Shown here: piece by piece, positions 6,129 through 12,698 of the stretch
Layout of the letters: each line of letters opens with the position of its first letter
Position numbering within the stretch: position 1 is the stretch's first letter
From: JBDRGC01 sp043818215
GTDB lineage: Bacteria > Chloroflexota > Anaerolineae > Anaerolineales > UBA11858
Assembly: GCA_043818215.1 (NCBI GenBank)
Contig: JBDRGC010000456.1
Coordinates: forward strand, 1-13,774
Direction: 5' to 3'
DNA: 13,774 nucleotides
Program-made: the position numbers and the translations under genes
Notes under the pieces: generated by a model
Databases searched by the model: none
Told to the model about the DNA's origin: nothing
Seen by the model: the letters and a program-made list of their open reading frames with translations, nothing else

Positions 6129-8540
6129 ATGCAGGCACTATGCACAAAGAAGCACGCAAGAATTTTAATGAGCCTGTATGCTCTGTGTGTCTTTGTGGTA
6201 AATTTTCCTACCGCAGCGCAGACGCAGGCCACGATCACGCCGATTTCGGTGAACAGCGCCGGGGAGTTGGGAAATGCCTGGTCAGCCTCCCCCAGTATTT
6301 CATCAGATGGCCGCTTTGTGGCTTTCGCATCGGCGGCCAGCAATTTGGTCGCGGGGGATACCAACAACATCGCCGATATCTTCGTCCAAGACCGGCTGAC
6401 CGGAAATACAGAACTGGTGTCGCTCTCATCCTCAGGGGAACAGGCCAACGGCCCTTCCACAGAAACTTTCATCTCAGCAAACGGACGTTTTGTGGCTTTC
6501 GCGTCCGAGGCCAGCAATCTCGTCACGGGTGACACCAACGCGGCCGCGGACATCTTCGTGCATGACCGCCTGAGCAGGGAAACTGAACGCGTTTCGGTGA
6601 ACAACGCGGGGGAGCAAAGCGACAACAAATCAGCATCCCCCTCCATTTCCGGTGATGGCCGCTATGTGGCATTTGCGTCTTTGGCAGCCAATCTGGTGCA
6701 AGACGACACCAACGCAGCTGCCGATATTTTCATCTTCGACCGTCTCAGCAATCATATATTACGGGCCTCGGTTGACAACGACGGGCAGCAAGGCAATGCC
6801 GCCTCCCGCAATCCAATCATAGCCGCCAACGGACGCACGGTTGTGTTCGCCTCGGATGCGAACAATTTGACTCCCAATAATTCCTATGATGTCAGCGATA
6901 TATACATTTTCAATCGCGTGTTGGCAAAAATCGAGCGCGTGCCGGTTGCTTCAGATGGCTCCCCGGCTAACCAATGGACAGACTTCCCCGTCATTTCAGC
7001 CAACGGACAGCGAGTCGCTTTTCTCTCCATCGCCACCAATCTAGCCGCTGGATATGCCCCGCGCGCCAGCATTTATATCCGCGACCGGCAAACCCAAACA
7101 AGTACCCGCGCGGCCAATCCAGAGATGGATTCCATCTTCGCAATCTCCGGGGATGGGCAAACCCTGGCATATCTGGCCCCAGCCCAAGAAGAGGGCTACA
7201 ACATTCGACTGCTAAACTTGACCAGCGGCCAAGAAACCAGCATCTACAATCTTAGCGGGGAATTGAGCGGACACAGTACGCTCTCACAAGATGGCCGCGT
7301 GCTGGCTTTCGATGCCAGCGAGACAACCTGGCAGGAGCGGCAAGTTTACGCCTGGGACGAACGCGGGGAGATGCCGCCATCTTTCGTAGTGACCGGGCAA
7401 GTGATGGACGCCACCGGCCACCCGCTGGCACTGGTCACGCTGGAGGATGGGCGCGGTAATACGGTCAAAACGGACGGGGGAGGATATTTTTATATCAACG
7501 GAATCAACCCAGGGCCGGTTACGCTGGTCCCATTTAAGGAGGGTTATCGCTTCGGGCCGGCAGTGATCTCACTGGATGCGCAGTCGGACACAAGCAGTAT
7601 CGACTTTGGCTATGCGCATGACGAAGTTCTCAGCGAGGCAAAACTCGATATCGGGATGCCCTACAGTTTCGAGCGCGGCGGCAGCGGGCCGTTCCACGGA
7701 TTCAGCGCCGGTTACTGCACCGACCTGATTTTGGACGCCTACACCTGGGGCGTGGATTTCAGCATCCAATTTGCCCTGGAGCAGGATTTCCGGGCGCACC
7801 CCTGGCATTTCTACCGCTGGCGGGATGCGCGCAACGCCCACGATATGTGGCGCTATTTTTCGTATTCCGGGCAGATGCTTCCCCACGAAACGCCCTACCA
7901 GCCCGGCGATATTGTGTTCTTCGATTGGAGTGAAGACGGGGAAATCGACCACGTAGCGCTAGTTTCCGAGGTGAACCGCGAGAACCGCCCCGCAAAGATG
8001 TACGCCGCCACCGGAGTGATCGACAGCAACCCCGGCGGATTGGCCGCCGAGCTGCCCTGGGAGCCTTTCCACGAGCGGACGGTGCGGGGGCATGCCCGCT
8101 GGTCTGGGAAGTACGAGCCAGTGATCCCCAGCCTGCCATCCGAAGAGGTGCTGCAAATGGCGTTGGGGGGTACGGGTGTGGAGATACGTCTGCTGAACGC
8201 GCAGGGGCAGGCACTCACGTGCGGCGAGAACGAGATTCCCGGCGGGCGGTGTGACGATTTGGTGTGGGAGCAAGCCCTCAGCGTGACAGGCCCGTTTGCG
8301 GCGGGTTCGTATTATCTGGCGGTGATCACCAACCCCGGTGAAAGTGAGTCACACTATCAATTCAGCGCGCAATATATCGAAGATGGTTTAGTCAATAGCA
8401 GAATCGAAGCGCAGGGAAGCCTGGGTGCTGGGGAGATTGGGCGATTCCCCCTGCTGTTGCGCGTGGACGAAGAGGGCGAGATCAGACTGCAATTGGGGCC
8501 GTCGGTGAGGAAGATCGAAGGGGTGTTGAGATATCCGTGA
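6129..8540 (+). CDS. secreted multidomain protein: PD40 beta-propeller, regulatory-like domain, DUF1287/NlpC-like cysteine hydrolase, PPC-like C-terminus
   Basis: This 803-residue protein is probably exported. Residues 14-33 form a signal peptide (MSLYALCVFVVNFPTAAQTQ). Residues ~36-400 hold about seven TolB/PD40-type repeats with the pattern SISSDGRFVAFAS...D..ADIFVQDR, expected to make a beta-propeller. Residues ~415-495 (VVTGQVMDATGHPLALVTL...GGGYFYINGI) match the carboxypeptidase-regulatory-like fold. Residues ~505-665 resemble DUF1287/NlpC-P60 hydrolases: C530 (GYCTD), PGDIVFFDW and H608 (DHVALV) are the likely catalytic cysteine and histidine. The C-terminal ~140 residues look like a PPC-type beta domain. 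Substrate is unknown; peptidoglycan or a peptide amide bond is plausible. ATG 6168 is an equally possible start, and neither start has a Shine-Dalgarno. The signal-peptide region overlaps a dispersed repeat. Confidence 0.8.
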   Translation: MQALCTKKHARILMSLYALCVFVVNFPTAAQTQATITPISVNSAGELGNAWSASPSISSDGRFVAFASAASNLVAGDTNNIADIFVQDRLTGNTELVSLSSSGEQANGPSTETFISANGRFVAFASEASNLVTGDTNAAADIFVHDRLSRETERVSVNNAGEQSDNKSASPSISGDGRYVAFASLAANLVQDDTNAAADIFIFDRLSNHILRASVDNDGQQGNAASRNPIIAANGRTVVFASDANNLTPNNSYDVSDIYIFNRVLAKIERVPVASDGSPANQWTDFPVISANGQRVAFLSIATNLAAGYAPRASIYIRDRQTQTSTRAANPEMDSIFAISGDGQTLAYLAPAQEEGYNIRLLNLTSGQETSIYNLSGELSGHSTLSQDGRVLAFDASETTWQERQVYAWDERGEMPPSFVVTGQVMDATGHPLALVTLEDGRGNTVKTDGGGYFYINGINPGPVTLVPFKEGYRFGPAVISLDAQSDTSSIDFGYAHDEVLSEAKLDIGMPYSFERGGSGPFHGFSAGYCTDLILDAYTWGVDFSIQFALEQDFRAHPWHFYRWRDARNAHDMWRYFSYSGQMLPHETPYQPGDIVFFDWSEDGEIDHVALVSEVNRENRPAKMYAATGVIDSNPGGLAAELPWEPFHERTVRGHARWSGKYEPVIPSLPSEEVLQMALGGTGVEIRLLNAQGQALTCGENEIPGGRCDDLVWEQALSVTGPFAAGSYYLAVITNPGESESHYQFSAQYIEDGLVNSRIEAQGSLGAGEIGRFPLLLRVDEEGEIRLQLGPSVRKIEGVLRYP
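6141..6200. repeat. imperfect inverted repeat overlapping the signal-peptide codons
   Basis: The left arm (ACAAAGAAGCACGCAAG) and the reverse complement of the right arm (ACAAAGACACACAGAG) match as ACAAAGA, two free bases, CAC, one free base, CA. This is the look of the ACCACAAAGACACAAAG-type palindromic repeats that are scattered between bacterial genes. Here it is in frame and encodes residues ~5-24 of the propeller protein. Confidence 0.55.
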
Positions 8541-8569
8541 TCCCGTAAAACCATCGGGACGATGTGCGT

Positions 8570-8697
8570 GAAACGTGAAAACGTGAAAACGTGATGCGTG
8601 ATGCGTGAGTTCACGTTTCCCACTCCGCTGCGCTTCGGGCACTGCGTCACGTCTTCACGTTTCCCACTCCGCTGCACTTCGGGGACTTCGTCACGTC
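8570..8697. repeat. short tandem repeats between the propeller gene and surE
   Basis: The block begins with near-tandem AACGTGAA (three times) and GATGCGT (twice) at 8570-8608. A 44-bp unit follows twice in tandem (8610-8653, 8654-8697), each starting TTCACGTTTCCCACTCCGCT and ending CGTCACGTC, with a few differences. The CCCACTCC...GGGACTTCG core recurs at 10944-10970. Both neighbouring genes converge on this 183-base spacer. It is non-coding; a role as a bidirectional transcript end is possible but there is no clear T-run. Confidence 0.65.
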
Positions 8698-8723
8698 CCC
8701 GCTCCAACCTCCCCACTCCACGC

Positions 8724-9488
8724 TTACCGCTCCAACGCCCGCAACGCTTCCATCGCCCCGTAGGCGGTCAAATCTAACTGCAACGGCGTAATCGAAACAT
8801 ACCCTGCCTGGACAGCGCTAAAGTCAGTGCCCTCTTCGAGAACACCGGTGGGAGGCTGGCCACCGATCCAGTAATAGGGTTGGCCGCGCGGGTCTTCGCG
8901 GCGCAGCAATTGATCCCGGTAGACGCGCAGGCCCTGGCGGGTGATGCGCGTGCCCTTGATTTTCTCATCTGGCAAATACGGAACGTTGATATTGATGACC
9001 TTCTCCGGGGGAAATCCCTGCTGCAAGAGGGCAACTGCCACTTTGCGGGCCACGCGGGCCGCGGGGCCGTAATCCAGCACCCCAAGATGATTCTCCGGGG
9101 AGTCGAGGGAAATTGCAATCCCAGGAATCCCGGCAATGACGGCCTCCATCGCCGCGGTGACCGTGCCGGAATAAGTCACATCGTGCCCAAAATTGGCATG
9201 GGGATTGATGCCCGAAACCACCAGGTCGATTTTCTCCTCGACCAGACCCAATAATGCCAGAGCGACGCAATCGGAGGGCGCGCCGTCGCTGGCGAGAGCG
9301 GATGTGCCGTCTGCGAGCTGGACTTTTCTCGCCCGCAGGGGGCGGTGCATGGTTTTGACGTGACCGGAGGCCGACCAGTTGTGGTCGGGGGCCAGAATGG
9401 TCACATTGCCCAGCTTGCGCATTTCTTGCGCCAGGGCCAGCAGGCCGGGGGCGGTGACGCCGTCGTCGTTGGTGATGAGGCTGTTCAT
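8724..9488 (-). CDS. surE: 5'/3'-nucleotidase SurE
   Basis: This 254-residue protein is the metal-dependent nucleoside monophosphate phosphatase SurE, usually a cytoplasmic dimer or tetramer linked to stationary-phase survival. All signature parts are present: TNDDG at 6-10 (metal ligands D8, D9), S39 within APDHNWSASG, SDGAPSDCV (68-75), and SGIN (N95) followed by YSGTV for metal and phosphate binding. Length is usual for the family. The N-terminus MNSLITNDDG aligns with the family start, so the ATG at 9488-9486 is right even though it has no Shine-Dalgarno. The codon directly abuts a heptanucleotide repeat that would form the mRNA leader. It is divergent from the MFS gene and convergent with the propeller gene. 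Confidence 0.95.
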   Translation of the reverse strand: MNSLITNDDGVTAPGLLALAQEMRKLGNVTILAPDHNWSASGHVKTMHRPLRARKVQLADGTSALASDGAPSDCVALALLGLVEEKIDLVVSGINPHANFGHDVTYSGTVTAAMEAVIAGIPGIAISLDSPENHLGVLDYGPAARVARKVAVALLQQGFPPEKVININVPYLPDEKIKGTRITRQGLRVYRDQLLRREDPRGQPYYWIGGQPPTGVLEEGTDFSAVQAGYVSITPLQLDLTAYGAMEALRALER

Positions 9489-9564
9489 AGAGGGCAGAGG
9501 GTAGAGGGTAGAGGGTAGAGGATAGAGGGCAGAGGGTAGAGGGTAGAGGGTAGAGGATAGAGAA
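9488..9564. repeat. heptanucleotide tandem repeat (TAGAGGG)n forming the surE leader
   Basis: Eleven 7-bp units run from 9488 to 9564, mostly TAGAGGG with CAGAGGG and TAGAGGA variants. They make a higher-order 35-bp unit (five heptamers) repeated twice without a mismatch (9488-9522, 9523-9557). One strand is almost all purine. Read from surE it is a pyrimidine-rich CCCTCTA leader that ends on the start codon; the first T of the array is base A1 of the surE ATG on the other strand. Confidence 0.9.
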
Positions 9565-9570
9565 GGCGGT

Positions 9571-9576
9571 ATTATA
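9571..9576 (-). promoter_or_regulatory. candidate -10 box for surE
   Basis: On the minus strand this reads TATAAT. Transcription starting ~7 bases later would begin at the edge of the heptamer array, so the whole repeat would be the untranslated leader. No convincing -35 is seen, so the call rests on one hexamer and position. Confidence 0.35.
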
Positions 9577-9595
9577 CTTGATGGGGAGCCGCGAG

Positions 9596-9604
9596 TGGTA
9601 AAAT
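9596..9604 (+). promoter_or_regulatory. candidate extended -10 promoter for the MFS gene, possibly leaderless
   Basis: TGGTAAAAT ends 8 bases before the ATG at 9613, so transcription would begin at or next to that codon. TTGATG at 9578-9583 is a possible but closely spaced (15 bases) -35. If this box is real it contradicts the GTG at 9595 as start, because that codon overlaps the promoter. Confidence 0.45.
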
Positions 9605-9612
9605 GCTTCTCT

Positions 9613-10863
9613 ATGATTAAAAATCTGCGCTTACGTTACCGCATTTCTCGTTTTCGAGGGCAATATCCGGCTCAATTTTGGCTGCTGTTTTGGGGGATGA
9701 TGATCAGCACCCTGGGAGCCAGTATGATTTGGCCGTTTCTCATGATATACGTGAGCGAGCGGCTTGACCTCCCCATGGCAACCGTCGCCAGCCTGCTAAC
9801 GCTAAATGCCGCGACGGGCCTCCTGGCATCCCTCATAGCCGGCCCAATCGTAGACCGCTCCGGGCGAAAGTGGGCTATGGTCATCAGTCTGGCGTTCACC
9901 GGGCTGACGTATTTGGCGATGATCCCGGCCAACTCACTGCTGCACTTTGCTATATTGATGGCTGTTCGAGGGTTGTTCAACCCCCTCTACCGGATCGGCA
10001 CCGATGCCATGCTGGCCGACTTGATCCCATCAGAGCAGCGCGCCGACGCCTATGCCCTGACTCGGTTGAGCAAAAATGTCGGCGTGTCGCTCGGCCCGGC
10101 GATTGGCGGCCTTGTGGCCTCGGCATCGTACAACATCGCTTTCCAGATCGCGGCTGTTGGCTTATTTTTCTTCAGCTTGTTGATTGCCTTCTTCGCCACA
10201 GAAACGCTCCCCAAAACCAAAGCTGCCAGCGCGGCCTCTCAACAAGGGGCATTGAAAAGCTACGCTAAAATCTTCGCTGATAAACCCTTCATGCTGGTGG
10301 CAATCGCTCTCCTGTTCATCCAGATTGGCTCAGCCACCGTTTGGGTACTACTGGCGGTGTATGCCAAACAGAACTTCCAGGTGTTGGAAAGTCAATACGG
10401 TCTCATCCCCATGACCAACGCTCTAATGGTGGTGCTGTTCCAGGTTTTTGTCACGCGGGTCACCAAACGCCGCTTCCCCCCATTGATGATGGCCCTGGGC
10501 GCTTTCTTCTATGCGGCAGGTGTGGGTAGTATCGCTATGGGAGATGGGTTTTTGGATTTCTGGACCAGCATGATAGTGATGACAATCGGCGAGTTGATTC
10601 TGGTTCCCACGGCAATCACATTCGTGGCAGATCTAGCACCCCCAGATATGCGCGGCCGCTATATGAGCGTCTACTCTCTAACCTGGGGAGTAGCCTCCGG
10701 GATTGGCCCGGTGGTGGGAGGCTATCTCAACGATAACCTCAACCCGAGGGCGATGTGGTACGGCGGGGGCGCCATCGCATTGTTGGGAATGTTGATTTTC
10801 CTGATTCTGGCCCAGCGTATGCAATCCAAGGGCTGGAAAAACGTATCCGCCAACCTGGGCTAA
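9613..10863 (+). CDS. MFS transporter (drug-efflux-like)
   Basis: This 416-residue integral membrane protein of the major facilitator superfamily has length and hydrophobicity consistent with about 12 transmembrane helices. Between helices 2 and 3 it has the MFS motif A variant (GPIVDRSGRKWAM). Helix 5 carries a glycine/proline-rich GVSLGPAIGGLVAS stretch like the motif C of drug-proton antiporters, and a related GIGPVVGGYL occurs in the second half. The substrate cannot be read from sequence; efflux of a small molecule is an inference from these motifs. ATG 9613 is preferred to GTG 9595, which would add six residues and lies in the probable -10 box. The gene stands alone and is divergent from surE. 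Confidence 0.88.
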   Translation: MIKNLRLRYRISRFRGQYPAQFWLLFWGMMISTLGASMIWPFLMIYVSERLDLPMATVASLLTLNAATGLLASLIAGPIVDRSGRKWAMVISLAFTGLTYLAMIPANSLLHFAILMAVRGLFNPLYRIGTDAMLADLIPSEQRADAYALTRLSKNVGVSLGPAIGGLVASASYNIAFQIAAVGLFFFSLLIAFFATETLPKTKAASAASQQGALKSYAKIFADKPFMLVAIALLFIQIGSATVWVLLAVYAKQNFQVLESQYGLIPMTNALMVVLFQVFVTRVTKRRFPPLMMALGAFFYAAGVGSIAMGDGFLDFWTSMIVMTIGELILVPTAITFVADLAPPDMRGRYMSVYSLTWGVASGIGPVVGGYLNDNLNPRAMWYGGGAIALLGMLIFLILAQRMQSKGWKNVSANLG

Positions 10864-10870
10864 TCTACGG

Positions 10871-10884
10871 GCGACTTAAGTCGC
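10871..10884. repeat. 14-bp perfect palindrome after the MFS gene
   Basis: GCGACTTAAGTCGC is a perfect palindrome starting 7 bases after the stop codon. There is no T-run, so it is not a standard intrinsic terminator. It may be a dispersed repeat unit, a transcript-end hairpin or a protein-binding site. Confidence 0.45.
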
Positions 10885-10943
10885 AGCAACGAAATTCACA
10901 AAATCCACCTCCGCGGACTGATTCAGCCAACATTTCGACAAGC

Positions 10944-11080
10944 TCCCCACTCCCTTCGGTCGGGGACTTCGCAGTACAGGCTCCGGTCGGCTTTGTGCTC
11001 TTCATTGGTGTAGTTTTCGCGAAGCATCTCGTGCGTAGCTACGCGTAGCGTCCCTTTGGGGGATACCCGCAGGGTGCAAC
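10944..11080. repeat. mosaic of palindromic modules in the spacer before the AbiEii remnant
   Basis: This gene-free stretch is made of short palindromes: TCCCC...GGGGA at 10944-10966 (with CCCACTCC...GGGGACTTCG as at 8654-8697), TTCGCGAA at 11016-11023, the perfect 12-bp GCGTAGCTACGC at 11033-11044, TCCCTTTGGGGGA at 11051-11063 and ACCCGCAGGGT at 11065-11075. The style resembles clustered palindromic repeats of cyanobacteria and Chloroflexi. No convincing gene is seen on either strand. Confidence 0.55.
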
Positions 11081-11104
11081 CGGGGGCCAACTGCCGAACC
11101 TGAA

Positions 11105-11120
11105 CAGCCTGAGCAGTTAC
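11105..11120. repeat. 16-bp direct repeat, left copy, at the 5' edge of the AbiEii remnant
   Basis: CAGCCTGAGCAGTTAC is identical to 12277-12292. Similarity to the family protein begins right at the end of this repeat. About 25 bases upstream are also loosely alike in the two copies (GGGGGCCAACTGCC here, GGGGGCAATCGCC there). Confidence 0.7.
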
Positions 11121-12177
11121 TACTACTGGCAGGGCATTCAGGCAGGCATTAGAGGACAGGATCAGGTATATCCAATCTGAGCACAATATTCCCATCGTCC
11201 GCCTGCGAAAACAAGTGGCCTTCGAGCGTTTTATCTCTCGATTGATCAAAAACAAACCAGATAGCTGGGTACTTAAAGGAGGGTTAGCGATTCAATTACG
11301 CGTGGGGCTGCAAGCACGCACAACCAAAGACATTGACCTTTTCAATACCTCATTGAGTCCACTGAAAAAAGGATATTTCACCGCGGAGCACGCGGAGATC
11401 GCTGAGATTTTTGAAAATCAGTTTAAGATTTCGGAACTTTGCTCAGATTCTGGCATGAATTCCTAAACTTGGTTTTAGGTTTTTCTCTGCGTTCTCTGCG
11501 TTCTCCGCGGTAAGAGAGTTTTTTCAGTGCAGTCCTCATTATCTTCAAGTATTTATAAGGCCCTAACTGAAACAGCGATGCTTGTTTTGGGCGATGGGTT
11601 TAGCTTTGAAGTTGAGCAACCGGAAAATGGAAGGGGAAATGATTTTGGCGGTAACCTTTACCAGGTACGTTGTTATCTGGATGGAAGGCTATTTGAAAAC
11701 TTCCATGTGAATGTTGGCGTGGGAGACCTTGTTGCAGGTGAATTTGATTGGCTTTCTTTCGAGTCAATTCTTGCCTTTGCCGGTATTGAACCTGCTACCG
11801 TCCCTTGTTATCCGATAACCCACCAGATAGCGGAAAAGTTCCACGCCCTCACCCGGCAATATGCTTCCGGGGAAAGCACGCGTGTCAAAGATTTCGTTGA
11901 TATTTTGCTACTTGCCAAATTTGGAAACATTGATGGCATGTTGCTCCAAGATGCTATCCGATCAACTTTCGAAACCCGGGACACCCATCCGATGCCTTCC
12001 GAGGTGCCCGCTTTACCAGGTACATTATCAAGAGGGTATAAACATCTGGCAAAATCTCTCAAGTTGGGCTATGGAACTTATAAGGATGCTGAAGAAGCAC
12101 TGGGTAAATTCCTCAATCCTGTTCTACGAGAAGACGAACCGGGCGTTTGGGTTACCGAATCTTGGAGTTGGAGTTAA
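11119..12177 (+). pseudogene. AbiEii/AbiGii-family nucleotidyltransferase (type IV toxin-like), broken by an insertion and lacking a start
   Basis: The family are minimal nucleotidyltransferases, toxins of AbiE abortive-infection systems. The 5' part encodes RAFRQALEDRIRYIQSEHNIPIVRLRKQVAFERF, then WVLKGGLAIQLR and TTKDIDLF, the nucleotidyltransferase signature with its acidic pair. The 3' part encodes GDGFSFEVEQPE, FHVNVGVGD, PCYPITHQIAEKFHALTRQYASGESTRVKDFVDILLLA and runs to the stop at 12177. Between them a 179-bp insertion brings an in-frame TAA at 11464-11466. Both halves are in the same frame, and removing 186 bases rejoins them as NTSLSSSIYKAL. No ATG, GTG or TTG lies between the in-frame stop at 11110-11112 and GTG 11215, which is too late for the conserved N-terminus. 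No AbiEi-type antitoxin gene is beside it. Function is therefore probably lost. Confidence 0.8.
11355..11533. mobile_element. 179-bp palindromic miniature element with 7-bp target duplication
   Basis: The element is flanked by CCTCATT on both sides (11348-11354, 11534-11540). Its ends are imperfect inverted repeats: CACTGAAAAAA, a variable stretch of 7-9 bases, then ACCGCGGAG and three 9-nt units of the CGCGGAGAA / CGCAGAGAA kind. On the left these read CGCGGAGCA, CGCGGAGAT, CGCTGAGAT. The middle holds two small hairpins (CTGAGATTTTTGAAAATCAG and CCTAAACTTGGTTTTAGG). It encodes no protein, so a transposase would have to act in trans. One repeat unit (186 bases) is a multiple of three and its removal restores the host gene. 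Confidence 0.75.
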
Positions 12178-12276
12178 TTCTAATGAGAAAACATTATTAG
12201 CGTGTGCCTCGAATGGGATAAATGTTGTTGAAATTTTCGTTCAGCATCCCTGTAAGGGGGCAATCGCCAGACCAGC

Positions 12277-12292
12277 CAGCCTGAGCAGTTAC
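12277..12292. repeat. 16-bp direct repeat, right copy
   Basis: CAGCCTGAGCAGTTAC is identical to 11105-11120, and the two copies bracket the AbiEii remnant at a distance of 1172 bases. What follows is different in the two copies. It may be an attachment-like scar, a dispersed repeat or a recombination point. Confidence 0.65.
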
Positions 12293-12380
12293 AAAAGATA
12301 TATCATTTGGAGAAGCATCAGTCAACATATTACCACTACCAGTAAAAGAAGCGTAACGGGGTGAAAATCGTGCTTTATGG

Positions 12381-12408
12381 CAAAATAGACGTCCCAGCGT
12401 CTTGTTTG
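12381..12408. repeat. hairpin-forming inverted repeat
   Basis: AGACG TCCCAG CGTCT forms a 5-bp stem, extended by CAAAA and TTTG with a two-base bulge. It is followed by TTGTTTG rather than a true T-run. It may be a dispersed palindrome or a weak terminator for the remnant upstream. Confidence 0.35.
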
Positions 12409-12698
12409 CTGCGTTTGGGGGTGAAACAGGGTGGCTTTATTTAGCGACGCTTGATTTCGTTTTATCGTGTATATCATACATAGATTTTATGTTGTCTATC
12501 TCAGGGGGCTTTGATTCGCGACATTTAGGCGACCAGGAAACATCTCGCCCTGTTTTGACGGTGTCTCATTTCATATATTTTGGGCGTTTCCAGAGACCTA
12601 AAAGCGCGACACTAGCCGACCTCCCCCCCTTGTTTTCTGGTAACATTCTCATATCTGCCAATATCTGCCAGCTCTATCCGTTCCAGAAAGGAGTTTTT

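Larger units (their letters stand above)
12178..12698. other. 521-base spacer, mostly without recognisable content
   Basis: After the AbiEii remnant there is no supportable gene up to the Shine-Dalgarno at 12688. The stretch contains the right copy of the 16-bp direct repeat and one hairpin, both listed separately. TTGATT at 12451-12456 with TATCAT at 12472-12477 (15-base spacing) is a weak promoter candidate for the downstream operon. Reading frames that cross the region begin at ATGs lacking ribosome binding sites and give unconvincing proteins. The length and A+T-rich middle suggest a regulated upstream region for the pilus-type genes. Confidence 0.4.

Noticed and set aside
6011..6532. 173-residue plus-strand frame overlapping the start of the propeller gene
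   Set aside because: It overlaps the well-supported PD40 gene in another frame and the end of the toxin gene, and its composition (rich in C, R, G and H) is typical of a shadow frame.
8610..8697. CRISPR-like repeat pair; also considered for the heptamer array at 9488-9564
   Set aside because: The units are directly adjacent with no spacers of constant length, and there are no cas genes in the window.
11089..11118. Possible integron attC site (AACTGC...GCAGTT inverted ends)
   Set aside because: The ends do not match the RYYYAAC and GTTRRRY core sites, and the inner arms do not pair as an attC hairpin. There is also no integrase or cassette-like gene order.
10923..11255. 110-residue minus-strand reading frame across the repeat-rich spacer
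   Set aside because: It overlaps the AbiEii coding part on the other strand and is mostly a translation of palindromic repeats. It has no ribosome binding site and no recognisable domain.
12402..12698. N-terminal extension of the 12699 gene from the in-frame ATG at 12402
   Set aside because: There is no ribosome binding site at 12402, the extra 99 residues look non-coding, and a strong AAGGAG lies just before ATG 12699.
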